From JAAYEA01 sp012689325 (GTDB taxonomy: Bacteria; Chloroflexota; Anaerolineae; JAAYEA01), in NCBI GenBank assembly GCA_036841525.1, contig DAITVZ010000060.1:1-32922 (forward strand): a DNA stretch of 32,922 nt, written 5' to 3'. The stretch's first letter is position 1, and each line of letters begins with the position of its first letter. The notes below the pieces were generated by a model. It was given only the letters and a program-made list of their open reading frames with translations, had not been told where the DNA came from and searched no databases. The translations under genes and the position numbers were made by a program. This document shows positions 1 to 8,168 of this stretch, one piece after another.

Positions 1-2
1 CC

Positions 3-278
3 GAGTCGCCGATCAAGTTCGGCGTGCCGGTGACCTATGGCATCGACCGCGGCGAGATGATCCCGGGCACGCTGATCTCCTATGAGGAGCGCGACGAGGA
101 CCGGGGGGCCAAGCTGGGCGGGATCGAGGACTATGCCTACCGCAAGACGGGGGATTCCATCGTCTGGGAGGGCAAGCTGCGCGGCAACGTCTGGCTGCGC
201 CTGGACGTGCGCGTCTTGTTCTATAACGAGACCTCGCTGCGGGTCGGCGGCATCGCCACCCTCTGGCTGGAAAAGTAA
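3..278 (+). CDS. C-terminal part of an unrecognised protein (5' end outside window)
   Basis: The frame is open from the first bases of the window and ends at TAA (276-278), giving about 91 residues. A GTG at 24 lies inside the open frame and is unlikely to be the real start, because the preceding codons also read as plausible protein. The visible part is rich in Gly, Arg and acidic residues and ends in an alternating hydrophobic stretch (WLRLDVRVLFYNE) that suggests beta strands. It has no membrane segment, cysteine motif or family signature that I recognise. It converges on valS, with a hairpin between them. The function is unknown. It could be the end of a beta-rich domain in a phage-like, structural or ligand-binding protein, but I cannot choose between these. 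Confidence 0.6.
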   Translation, partial: ESPIKFGVPVTYGIDRGEMIPGTLISYEERDEDRGAKLGGIEDYAYRKTGDSIVWEGKLRGNVWLRLDVRVLFYNETSLRVGGIATLWLEK

Positions 279-279
279 C

Positions 280-310
280 GAAGCGAGGGCTTGTATCAAA
301 CCCTCGCTTC
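280..310 (+). terminator. Perfect 10-bp hairpin after the first gene
   Basis: The arms gaagcgaggg (280-289) and ccctcgcttc (301-310) are exact reverse complements around an 11-nt loop. The hairpin begins 2 bases after the stop codon of the upstream gene and 25 bases before the end of the convergent valS. No T-tract follows on either strand. It could be a factor-assisted terminator or 3'-end stabiliser, or a small REP-like palindrome. Confidence 0.5.
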
Positions 311-334
311 AGATGGTCTCGAATCGTCTGACCC

Positions 335-3055
335 CTACTTGAGGCTCTCCAGCCTGGCGCGGAGCTTGGCTTCCTGCTCCGCATAGGTGGTCAGCTTTTC
401 CCGCTCGCGCTCCACCACCTGCGCCGGGGCTTTGGCCACAAAGTTGGCGTTCCCCAACAGGTTGCGCACCCGCGCGATCTCTCCGGCGGTCTTGGCCAGC
501 TCGCCTTCCAGCCGGGCCACCTCTTGTTCCAGGTCCACCAGCTCGGCCAGCGGCAGATAGACCTCCACCCCGCCGATCACCAGGGTCAGCGCCTTGGCGG
601 GCTTGGCCGCCAGCGTTTCGGCGATGGTCAGCTTGGCCTCGTCGATGCGGGCCAGCGCCACTAGCTCGGCCCGCTGCGATTCCAGCAGGCCACGGTGCGC
701 CCCGGCGGCGATGACGGCGGCGATGCGCCGCCCCGGCTCCACCTCGTATTCAGCGCGGGCGTTGCGGATGGCGCGGATCAGTTCCATCACCAGCCCCATC
801 TGCTCTTCCGCCGGCTCATCCAGCGCCCCGGCTTGCGGCCAGGGGGCGATAATCAGCGCCTCCCCTTCGTGCGGCAGGGCTTGCCAGAGCTCCTCGGTTA
901 GGAAGGGCATGTAGGGATGCAGCAGGCGCAGCGTCCGCTCTAGCGCATAGATCAACACCTGGCGCGTCACCGCCTTGACGGCGGGATCCTCGCCGTATAG
1001 CTTGGTCTTGCTGATCTCGATATACCAGTCGCAGTACTCGCTCCAAAGGAACTCGTAGATCCGCCGCCCGGCCTCGCCGTACTGGTAGTCCTCGATCAGC
1101 TGGGTCACGTCTTGCGTCAGGCGGTGCTGGCGGCTGATGATCCACCGGTCGGCCAGCGAGAGCGCCCCGGGGTCCCAGGTACCCGTGGGGGCCGCCTTTT
1201 CTTCCAGGTTGCCGAGCACAAAGCGCGCGGCGTTCCAGATCTTGTTGGCAAAGTTGCGGTTGGCCTCCACGCGGCTCATGGCGAGCTTCATGTCGTTGCC
1301 GGGCGTGGAGCCGGTGAGCAGGGTGAAGCGCAGGGCATCGGTCCCATATTCGTCCATGACCTCCAGCGGGTCGATGGAATTACCCAGCGACTTGCTCATC
1401 TTTTGCCCATCCTCGGCGCGGATGAGGCCGTGGAGGTACACCGTCTCGAAGGGGCATTGCCCGGTCATCTCGAGCCCCTGCATGATCATGCGCGCCACCC
1501 AGAAAAAGATGATGTCGTAGCCCGTCTCCATCACCGTCGTCGGGTAATAGGTGCGCAGGTCCTCCGTGTCGTCGGGCCAGCCCAGCGTCGAGAAGGGCCA
1601 CAGGCCGGAGGAGAACCAGGTGTCTAGCACGTCCTCGTCCTGGTGGATGCGCGCGCTGCCGCAGCGGGTGCAGGCCGTCAGGTCCGTCCGAGAGGCCAGC
1701 TCGGCCCCGCAGTCGTCGCAATACCAGACCGGGATGCGGTGCCCCCACCAGAGCTGCCGCGAGATGCACCAATCGCGGATGTTCTCCATCCAGTTATAGT
1801 AGACCCGGGTGAAGCGCTCCGGCACGATCTTGATGCGGCCATCGCGCACCACCTGCAGCGCCGGCTCGGCCAGGGGCGCGATCTTGACGAACCATTGGGT
1901 CGAGATGCGCGGCTCGATCACGGCGTCGCAGCGCTGGCAATGGCCCACCGAGTGGGCGTGGTCGACGATCTTGACCAGCAGCCCCTCGCGCTCCAGGTCT
2001 GTGACGATGTTGCGACGGCAATCGGCGCGGCTCTGCCCGGCATACGGCCCGGCTTGCGCGTTCATGTCGCCGCCGTCGGTCATCACGTCGATGGACGCCA
2101 GGCCATGCCGCTGGCCGATCTCATAGTCGGTGGGGTCGTGGGCGGGCGTCACCTTGACGGCGCCGGTGCCAAAAGCCGGGTCCACCGCCTCGTCGGCGAT
2201 GATGGGGATGAGGCGGCCCACGCCGGGCAGGAGCACCCGGCGGCCCACCAGCGCGGTATAGCGCTTATCCGTGGGGTTCACTGCCACCGCGGTATCGCCC
2301 AGGATCGTCTCTGGCCGGGTGGTGGCCACCTGGATGTACTCGGTGGCGCCGGCGGCCCATTGGCCGCTGCCCCAAGCGGCGCGATGGCCCGCGTCGCTGG
2401 CTCCCGGCGGCAGGAGCGGGTAGCGCACGTACCAGAGCTTGGTGGATTCATCCTGGTGGATCACCTCCAGGTCGGAGACGGCGGTGCCGCAGCGCGGGCA
2501 CCAGTTCACCAGGTAGGAACCGCGATAGATCAGTTTTTTCTCGTAGAGGCGCACAAAGGCCTCGCGCACGGCCCGCGAGAGCCCCTCATCCAGGGTAAAG
2601 CGCTCGCGGTCCCAGTCGCACGAGACGCCCAGCCTCCGTTGCTGGCGGGTGATGATGTCGCCGTACTGGCGCTTCCATTCCCACACCCGCTCCACAAATC
2701 TCTCCCGGCCCAGGTCGTGCCGGTCGAGCCCTTCGGCGGCCAGGTTCTTTTCCACCACGTTTTGCGTGGCGATGCCCGCGTGGTCTGAGCCGGGAACCCA
2801 GAGCGTGGGGTCGCCGAGCATGCGGTGGTAGCGGATCATCAGGTCCTCGATGGCGCCGGTGATGGCGTGGCCTAGGTGCAGCTTGCCGGTCACGTTCGGC
2901 GGCGGCATCGAGATGACGAAAGGTTTGCGCGAGCCATCGGCAGACGGGCGCGGCTTGAAGTAGCCTTGCTCCTCCCACCAATCATAGATGCGATCCTCCG
3001 AGCTGCGCGGCTCGTAGGTTTTCGGCAGTTCCTTGGTCTCGAATGGCTTGTTCAT
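335..3055 (-). CDS. valS: Valyl-tRNA synthetase
   Basis: A class Ia aminoacyl-tRNA synthetase that charges tRNA-Val with valine in the cytoplasm; 906 residues, normal for the family. The Rossmann ATP-binding signature HLGH is at residues 60-63 and KMSKS at 552-556. The CP1 editing domain begins around TTRPETILGD (245-254) and includes the HDPTDYE segment near 306-312, which clears mis-charged threonine. Cysteine pairs (CPRC near 186, CQRC near 373, CDDC/CTRC near 446-465) look like zinc knuckles. The last 65 or so residues form the charged coiled coil (LEQEVARLEGELAK) that contacts tRNA in ValRS. The ATG is preceded by GAGGGGTGA. Expression is controlled by the T-box leader just upstream, so the gene is a separate regulatory unit although it follows the polysaccharide operon on the same strand. 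Confidence 0.98.
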   Translation of the reverse strand: MNKPFETKELPKTYEPRSSEDRIYDWWEEQGYFKPRPSADGSRKPFVISMPPPNVTGKLHLGHAITGAIEDLMIRYHRMLGDPTLWVPGSDHAGIATQNVVEKNLAAEGLDRHDLGRERFVERVWEWKRQYGDIITRQQRRLGVSCDWDRERFTLDEGLSRAVREAFVRLYEKKLIYRGSYLVNWCPRCGTAVSDLEVIHQDESTKLWYVRYPLLPPGASDAGHRAAWGSGQWAAGATEYIQVATTRPETILGDTAVAVNPTDKRYTALVGRRVLLPGVGRLIPIIADEAVDPAFGTGAVKVTPAHDPTDYEIGQRHGLASIDVMTDGGDMNAQAGPYAGQSRADCRRNIVTDLEREGLLVKIVDHAHSVGHCQRCDAVIEPRISTQWFVKIAPLAEPALQVVRDGRIKIVPERFTRVYYNWMENIRDWCISRQLWWGHRIPVWYCDDCGAELASRTDLTACTRCGSARIHQDEDVLDTWFSSGLWPFSTLGWPDDTEDLRTYYPTTVMETGYDIIFFWVARMIMQGLEMTGQCPFETVYLHGLIRAEDGQKMSKSLGNSIDPLEVMDEYGTDALRFTLLTGSTPGNDMKLAMSRVEANRNFANKIWNAARFVLGNLEEKAAPTGTWDPGALSLADRWIISRQHRLTQDVTQLIEDYQYGEAGRRIYEFLWSEYCDWYIEISKTKLYGEDPAVKAVTRQVLIYALERTLRLLHPYMPFLTEELWQALPHEGEALIIAPWPQAGALDEPAEEQMGLVMELIRAIRNARAEYEVEPGRRIAAVIAAGAHRGLLESQRAELVALARIDEAKLTIAETLAAKPAKALTLVIGGVEVYLPLAELVDLEQEVARLEGELAKTAGEIARVRNLLGNANFVAKAPAQVVEREREKLTTYAEQEAKLRARLESLK

Positions 3056-3070
3056 CGCTCACCCCTCTGG

Positions 3071-3113
3071 AAAAATAAAAAAAGATCCCTTTCGTGCAAG
3101 GACGAAAGGGATC
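3071..3113 (-). terminator. T-box intrinsic terminator
   Basis: On the minus strand an 11-bp perfect stem, GATCCCTTTCG / CGAAAGGGATC (complement of 3084-3113), with an 8-nt loop is followed directly by TTTTTTT and a further T-rich stretch (complement of 3071-3083). It ends 15 bases before the valS start codon. It is the off state of the T-box switch and overlaps sequence that would form the antiterminator. Confidence 0.93.
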
Positions 3114-3352
3114 ATAACCCTCACGCGGTACCACCCCGCTTTTGGCAGCGCGCTCGGATAAGAACGCAACTGCCCTCTCGGTGATAACGGGGCCGTTCCC
3201 CGGAAAGGCCTACTGAGGCATGCCGTTCAGCCCTTCGACTCCCAGGCGACGTTCGGCGCGTATGCTGCGAAGGGCTTTCAGCCGGTGACCCTTCTTCTCT
3301 ACCAGCGTTCTAACGCCTACTCTTCCTGCTCCACGTCTTGCTATTCACTTGA
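3071..3352 (-). promoter_or_regulatory. T-box leader (tRNA-Val-sensing riboswitch) of valS
   Basis: This 300-base gene-free stretch upstream of valS is a T-box. Read on the minus strand, it contains the conserved T-box sequence GGGGTGGTACCGCG (complement of 3124-3137). Its UGGU bulge (complement of 3130-3133) would pair with the ACCA end of uncharged tRNA-Val. An intrinsic terminator follows at 3071-3113. Further 5', the segment GAAC-GUC-GCCUGGGAGU resembles the specifier-loop context, placing a valine codon GUC at the complement of 3248-3250. A GAAGGG/CCCTTC hairpin with an AAAGCCC-type loop lies distal to it, as expected in Stem I. By the known mechanism, uncharged tRNA-Val stabilises the antiterminator and lets transcription enter valS. 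The motif and terminator are read directly; the specifier assignment is inferred from context. Confidence 0.93.
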
Positions 3353-3358
3353 GCTATT

Positions 3359-3387
3359 ATTGTAGCATAGAACAGCGTGACTGTCAA
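3359..3387 (-). promoter_or_regulatory. Sigma70-type promoter of the T-box/valS unit
   Basis: On the minus strand TTGACA (complement of 3382-3387) and TACAAT (complement of 3359-3364) are separated by exactly 17 bases. The predicted start of transcription is near 3352, which gives a leader of about 297 nt, a normal T-box length. The -35 box overlaps the stop codon of the upstream DedA-type gene. Confidence 0.88.
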
Positions 3388-4037
3388 GATAGCAGCCGTT
3401 CGATAAACGGGACTGCCCAGCCGCCGAGGAAGGCGATGCCGATGGCTTTGAGCGTCTTGCCGAGCCAGCAACTGACCAGAAAGCCGCTCACGGGCAGCTT
3501 GAGCGCGCCCGCCGCGATCCCCGCGAGATCGAACAGCGGGTTGGGGATGAGCGAGAGGACAAAGATGGTCAGGTAGCCGGAGAGATAGTTGTGACCGCGC
3601 ATCCAGCCCATGATCCTGGCGTAGGTCTTGTGATCCGCGATGACCGCGCGGCCAGCGTAACCGGCCAGGTAGCCGGTCAACTCCCCGATCGGCTCTGCGA
3701 TGCCTGCCACCAACCCGACGACGATGGGGTTGAAGGCGCTGCCCGCGGCGAGGACGCTGACCAGCCCGGGCACCGGCAAGATGATGGTGGCGTTGCTCAG
3801 CAGGCTAAAGATAAAGACGCCCAAGTAGCCGTATTGAGGGAACTCGCGGACCTTGTCGCGAAAGACCATCACCAGCACCATGACGGTCAGGGCCGCGGCC
3901 AGCGCTAGCCAGCGCCGCCAGCGGGCCGGGACGTCGATCTCGGCTCGCGCTGGTGACGGCGGTTCGCTTTGCTCTGGGGCTGGTGCGGCTAACGTCAGGG
4001 TCTCATCGGCCTGCGCGATCATCCCCTCAGATGGCAT
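3384..4037 (-). CDS. DedA/VTT-domain membrane protein
   Basis: A 217-residue integral membrane protein of the VTT (DedA/Tvp38/TMEM64, SNARE-associated) superfamily. Family members include undecaprenyl-phosphate and phospholipid flippases. An N-terminal cytoplasmic stretch of about 40 residues is rich in Pro, Ala and Glu. Hydrophobic segments follow near 43-60, 70-100, 104-128 and 152-215. The segment LPVPGLVSVLAAGS (87-100) followed by AEPIGELTGYLAGYAGR (114-130) is the re-entrant acidic/glycine-rich VTT signature. LIPNPLFDLAGIAAG (163-177) matches the second conserved loop. It is the last gene of the polysaccharide operon, 7 bases after the cyclophilin gene. An undecaprenyl-phosphate recycling role would fit a Wzx/Wzy pathway, but that is inference from context. 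Its TGA lies inside the valS -35 box. Confidence 0.87.
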   Translation of the reverse strand: MPSEGMIAQADETLTLAAPAPEQSEPPSPARAEIDVPARWRRWLALAAALTVMVLVMVFRDKVREFPQYGYLGVFIFSLLSNATIILPVPGLVSVLAAGSAFNPIVVGLVAGIAEPIGELTGYLAGYAGRAVIADHKTYARIMGWMRGHNYLSGYLTIFVLSLIPNPLFDLAGIAAGALKLPVSGFLVSCWLGKTLKAIGIAFLGGWAVPFIERLLS

Positions 4038-4044
4038 CGTTCTC

Positions 4045-4800
4045 CTAGCTTTCCTCGATGGTGATGGTCAGGATCTTGGTCGCCGGGGCGGGGTTGGCGT
4101 CGTCCGGCTGGCGCACCGTCAGCGACTCGGCGACCTCCATGCCCTCCACCACCTTGCCAAAGACGGCGTGGGCGCCATCCAGTTGCTCCTGCGCCGAGTA
4201 GGTGATGAAGAACTGGCTGCCGTTGGTGTTCGCGCCGCGGTTGGCCATGGAGACGATGCCCGGCCCGTCATGCTTGAGGTCGGGGCTGAACTCGTCCTCG
4301 AAGGTATAGCCGGGGCCGCCCGTGCCCGTGCCGGTGGGGTCGCCCGCCTGGGCCATGAACCCGGCGATCACCCGGTGAAAGGTAGTGTTGTCATAGTAGC
4401 CCTGGCGCGCCAGGAAGACAAAGTTGTTCACGGTCTTGGGCGCCTTGTCGGCATAAAGCTGTATCTTGATGTCGCCGATCTCGGTCTTGATGGTGGCATA
4501 ATACTGCTTGGCGGCGTCGAGGGCCATGGCCGGCGGCTCGGACCAGCTCAAAGCGGGCGCGGCTTCCTCCTGTTTGCTCAGCGGGCCCCACACCAAGGCC
4601 CACACGAGCGCGAGGAGCACGACGGCCGCCACAGCCAGGCCGATGATGATCGGCGTGCTGCTGCGCGGCGCCTGCTTTTTCTTGCGCGTTGGTTCCTTCT
4701 CGGTCCGGGCAGCCGCCTTGCTGGGGACGCCGCTGGCGACGCGCTGCGTGACGGCCGCGGACCGCCGGTCGCTTCGCTTCCGCTGAGATCGTTTGGTCAT
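4045..4800 (-). CDS. Membrane-anchored cyclophilin-type peptidyl-prolyl cis-trans isomerase
   Basis: 251 residues. A basic, low-complexity N-terminus of about 50 residues (many Arg/Lys) precedes one transmembrane helix at 51-71, then a cyclophilin domain from about 102 to 251. The positive-inside pattern puts the catalytic domain outside the membrane. Catalytic residues by alignment to cyclophilin A are R143, F148, M149 and Q151 in FHRVIAGFMAQ, Phe in QFFIT (196-200) and H211 in LDGAHAVFG. The position of the cyclosporin-binding Trp is Gln206, so low cyclosporin sensitivity is expected. It would speed prolyl isomerisation in exported proteins. The start is supported by CAGGAGGAG upstream of the ATG. 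It sits between the Wzy-TPR gene (36-base gap) and the DedA-type gene (7-base gap), so it is co-transcribed with envelope-assembly genes. Confidence 0.93.
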   Translation of the reverse strand: MTKRSQRKRSDRRSAAVTQRVASGVPSKAAARTEKEPTRKKKQAPRSSTPIIIGLAVAAVVLLALVWALVWGPLSKQEEAAPALSWSEPPAMALDAAKQYYATIKTEIGDIKIQLYADKAPKTVNNFVFLARQGYYDNTTFHRVIAGFMAQAGDPTGTGTGGPGYTFEDEFSPDLKHDGPGIVSMANRGANTNGSQFFITYSAQEQLDGAHAVFGKVVEGMEVAESLTVRQPDDANPAPATKILTITIEES

Positions 4801-4836
4801 CTGATGTGCTCCTCCTGTGATGATGATAGCCCGGGC

Positions 4837-7800
4837 CTAATTGGCTCCGGATGATTTGAGCTGGCTCTCCATCTGCGCGATGAAGGATTCGAGCGCCGAG
4901 CGCTCTTCTTGGGGCGCGTTCTCCAGCGCGGCCTTGGCCTCCGCCAGGGACTCGGCGTAGCGGCCGAGCTGCTGATACAGTATAGCCAGATTCTTGTGGC
5001 TCGCATAATCGGCGGGCGATATCGCCAGGACCTGCAAGTTCTCGCTCACCGCCTCCTCTAGCCTGCCTTGCTTGGAATAGACGTATCCCAACGCGCTATG
5101 CGCCTGCACCAAGTCGGGCTTGATTTTTAGGGCCTTCAGATAGGCGTCTTCCGCATCCTCGTAGCGCTGCTGGTTGAGGTAATAGTTGCCCAGGTAAAGG
5201 TGCGTCTCCTCGTATTGCTGATCCAGGGCGAGGGACTTTTGGAACTTGGTCAGCGCCGTTTCCAGGTCGCCCCTCATGGCGTGGATCAGCCCCCACTCGT
5301 TGTACAGCTTGGGGGTGTTGGGGCTGAGGGCCGTGGCGTCCTCATAGTATTGCAGCGACCTGCTGAGCGCCTGTTCGCGCTCGGCGGGATCGTCCGTCAT
5401 CTCGGCGATGGTGCGCTGCAGGCGCGCCAGGTTGGCCGAGTGATCGGTGTTCAGCGGGTTCAATTGCCTGGCTCCCTCGAGCGTTTGTTGCGCTCGCTCC
5501 AACCACGGCGCGCGCTGCTCGGCGTTCGCGATGGCGGTTGCCTTCTCCAGATAGGCGCGGCCCAGGAAGAGATAGTAATAGTCCTGGTCGCGCGCATAGC
5601 TGATGGCTTCCTGGTACAGCCGGATGGCGATATCCCAGTTTTGCGCCTGGTCGTAGAACTTGGCCTGCTTGTAATAGATGTCGGCCTTGACCATCCCCAG
5701 GTTGAGGTTCACGATGAGCACGGCGCAGATGGCGAGGGAGAGCGGGACCATCGCCGCCTGCACCCACCGCGTGGCCGGCCGCAGCGCCAGAGTGGGCAGC
5801 GGCGTCTCTCGCCAAAGCGCCAGCGCCACGATGAACAGGAGCGCCAAGGCGGCGCCGTAATACGGCCCGATGGCGAGGGCGACGTCGGCGCCCGGCTGAA
5901 TCCGGCTGGCGTGAGGCAGCGCAAAGGCCAGGAAGGCGGCCAGCGTGATCCCCACATAGATCGCCAGCGTGGTCAGGTGCCGGGCCAGTGGTTTGTCATC
6001 CTCCGCGCGCGCCGCGGGCGTCTGGCTCAGGGCAAAGAGCCCGCCGACGAACCAGGTGAACAAGAACAGCCACAACAGCGCCGGCGAGCTGGTGGGAGCA
6101 TCATTCACGATCAGCACGGTCAGCGCGTTGGCGACGATCTTGGCCGAGTTGGCCAGGCCTTGTTGGTTGGTGATAAAGTCGTAAGCCAGGGTGACCAAGA
6201 CCAGGGCCGCCAGCAGCGCCCAGGCCACCGCGCCCGACCAGCGCCACGCCTTGGCGGTCTGATCTGGCGGCGCCTTGCGTGGGGTTTCCGGGCGGCGGGA
6301 GCGCTTGCGACGCGTGCTGGCTTCGCTGGACACCGGGACAACCGGCAGCTCCGGCTCGGCGATCTCCAGGCTCACCCAGCGCAGGCCCACCGCCACCAGG
6401 ATCGCGGCGTAGGTCCAAAAGTAGGTGCGGGTGGAGGCGATGGCGATGCCAAAGTGAATCTCGATGAAATGGGCCAGGATCGCTGAGAGCAGGGCCATCA
6501 GCAGCAGTTGTCGCTCGCTCAAGGAGCCGTTCTGATGCGGCACGATGAACGAGGAGAGGATCAGATAGAGGACCAGGCCGATGGTGAAGCCAAAGGGCGC
6601 GCCCACCCCCGCGTAGCGCAGGCTGCCCTCCAAGGCCAGCGGCCCCAGGACGCCCAGCAGAGCCCCCCCGATGGTCAGCCCCAGGTAGGTGTTCCGGTGT
6701 CGCTGATTCTCGAGCAGCCCCAGCCACTTGAGGCTGTGGTAGAAGAGGACGATGTAAAAGCTAAAATAGACCAGGAACCCGATCAGCCCCGTCTGGATCA
6801 GCGCATCAAAGGTCTCGTTGTGGGAGCGGTCGGGCGAGGCGTTGCGCCGCTCATAGTGCGCCAGGTCCGGCGGGTAGAAGGGGTTATAGGCCACGATCAT
6901 GGACTCGGGGCCGTAGCCGATCAGCGGGCGCAGGGCATTGAGCTTGTCCTCCTGGCCGGGCAGCCCGATGGGCTCGTGCCAGCCGATGAGCTCCGTCGCG
7001 CCCTCCCAGATCAGCACGCGCACCTTGCCGGTGCCTTGCTCCGTCTCCAGGAGCCGCCCCAGTCGCCCAATATAGGGCAGTTGTTTGATCGCCGCCAGCG
7101 GGGTATTGGGCATGTTGAGCACGCCCAAAAAGAGGCCGCCTGCGAGGGCCAGCGTGATGGAGGTCCATTGCAGCCAGCGGATGCGCTGGGAGAAGGCAAA
7201 GATCAGAACAAAGAAGAACAGCCCTGCCAGCAGCCCCAGCCAGGGGCCGCGGCTCTGCGTGTAAAAGATGCAGGCCAACTGCGCCACCAGGATGACCCCA
7301 TGGGCCGCGATCCAGGCGAACTTGAGCAGGGGCTTGTGGATGACGAGGGCGAAAACGCCCATCAGCAGGGTGAACAGCGCGCCGATGAGGATGCCGGCGA
7401 CATAGCTGATGCTCAGCCAGGCCACCGCTTGCAGGACGATGGCCAGCGCGCAGCCGACGATGAAGGGCAGCTTGACCCAGGTGTCCTCATCCCGGACCAC
7501 GCTGAACAGGTTGCTGAGCAGGTTGCGCAGGGTCAGCGGCACGATCATGATCAGGTAGGCCGCCACAAAGATCGAGTTGCCCATGTTGGAGGCGACGCGG
7601 CGCACCACGTTGCCGCCCCAGGGCAGCGGGTCCAGGCCAAAGCGCTGGATCAACCCATAGAGCGCCACGGGCAGGCTGGCCAGGATGGCGAGGTGGATCA
7701 AGCGCTCCAACTGCTCGCGGCGGCGCAGCGTGCTCAGGATCACGCCAAAGATGACGATGTACGACAGCGTGGAATAGGTCCCCTGCAGCCGTTGATAGGA

Positions 7801-8139
7801 GCCCCACAGGCTTGCGCGCGGCGTGACCGAGGTGATGGTGGAGAAGAGATAGACTGCCACCAGGAGCAGCGTGGGCAGCACCAGCGGGACTCGAGTGAGG
7901 CGCTGCCAAAGCGACTGGGCGGGCGCGTCGGCGGAGGTCGTCGGGCGCGCGTGGTCTTCGATCAGCTTGACGACCCAGGCCGCGATGAGGATCAGGGCGA
8001 TGGAGCGGAGCAACGCGATCTTGTCCGGCTCAAAGACGCGATCCGAATAGACGTTGAAAAACAACGGCTCGATGATGAGCGCGGATAGCCATCCGGCTTC
8101 CATGATACGCTCGCACAACGCGCTCAGCTTGGTCTGCAT
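4837..8139 (-). CDS. Wzy/O-antigen-ligase-like polytopic membrane protein with C-terminal TPR domain
   Basis: 1100 residues. The first 590 residues form a polytopic core with about 12 hydrophobic segments and carry the Wzy_C (WaaL/Wzy/PglL superfamily) signatures. These are Arg297 in TQSRGPWLG at a membrane edge, and His440 in the loop motif SHNETFDALIQTGLIG, matching the catalytic Arg and His of O-antigen ligases. A basic cytoplasmic linker (609-630) and more helices (about 633-810) follow. Residues 818-1075 hold at least five tetratricopeptide repeats (for example LYNEWGLIHAMRGDLETALT, LYLGNYYLNQQRYEDAEDAY). The core would transfer or polymerise undecaprenyl-linked oligosaccharides outside the membrane, and the TPRs may recruit a partner or measure chain length. 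It is about 2.5 times the size of a plain ligase. Polymerase versus ligase or protein O-glycosyltransferase cannot be decided from sequence. The SD is GGAG, 5 bases before the ATG. Confidence 0.88.
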   Translation of the reverse strand: MQTKLSALCERIMEAGWLSALIIEPLFFNVYSDRVFEPDKIALLRSIALILIAAWVVKLIEDHARPTTSADAPAQSLWQRLTRVPLVLPTLLLVAVYLFSTITSVTPRASLWGSYQRLQGTYSTLSYIVIFGVILSTLRRREQLERLIHLAILASLPVALYGLIQRFGLDPLPWGGNVVRRVASNMGNSIFVAAYLIMIVPLTLRNLLSNLFSVVRDEDTWVKLPFIVGCALAIVLQAVAWLSISYVAGILIGALFTLLMGVFALVIHKPLLKFAWIAAHGVILVAQLACIFYTQSRGPWLGLLAGLFFFVLIFAFSQRIRWLQWTSITLALAGGLFLGVLNMPNTPLAAIKQLPYIGRLGRLLETEQGTGKVRVLIWEGATELIGWHEPIGLPGQEDKLNALRPLIGYGPESMIVAYNPFYPPDLAHYERRNASPDRSHNETFDALIQTGLIGFLVYFSFYIVLFYHSLKWLGLLENQRHRNTYLGLTIGGALLGVLGPLALEGSLRYAGVGAPFGFTIGLVLYLILSSFIVPHQNGSLSERQLLLMALLSAILAHFIEIHFGIAIASTRTYFWTYAAILVAVGLRWVSLEIAEPELPVVPVSSEASTRRKRSRRPETPRKAPPDQTAKAWRWSGAVAWALLAALVLVTLAYDFITNQQGLANSAKIVANALTVLIVNDAPTSSPALLWLFLFTWFVGGLFALSQTPAARAEDDKPLARHLTTLAIYVGITLAAFLAFALPHASRIQPGADVALAIGPYYGAALALLFIVALALWRETPLPTLALRPATRWVQAAMVPLSLAICAVLIVNLNLGMVKADIYYKQAKFYDQAQNWDIAIRLYQEAISYARDQDYYYLFLGRAYLEKATAIANAEQRAPWLERAQQTLEGARQLNPLNTDHSANLARLQRTIAEMTDDPAEREQALSRSLQYYEDATALSPNTPKLYNEWGLIHAMRGDLETALTKFQKSLALDQQYEETHLYLGNYYLNQQRYEDAEDAYLKALKIKPDLVQAHSALGYVYSKQGRLEEAVSENLQVLAISPADYASHKNLAILYQQLGRYAESLAEAKAALENAPQEERSALESFIAQMESQLKSSGAN

Positions 8140-8168
8140 GTTCGCTCCATCTCGGCGATCGTGGGCAG

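Noticed and set aside
6508..8088. 526-codon open frame on the plus strand opposite the Wzy-TPR gene
   Set aside because: Its composition (Gln, Asp, Arg, Gly rich) mirrors the hydrophobic codons of the real membrane protein. It has no SD and no recognisable domain.
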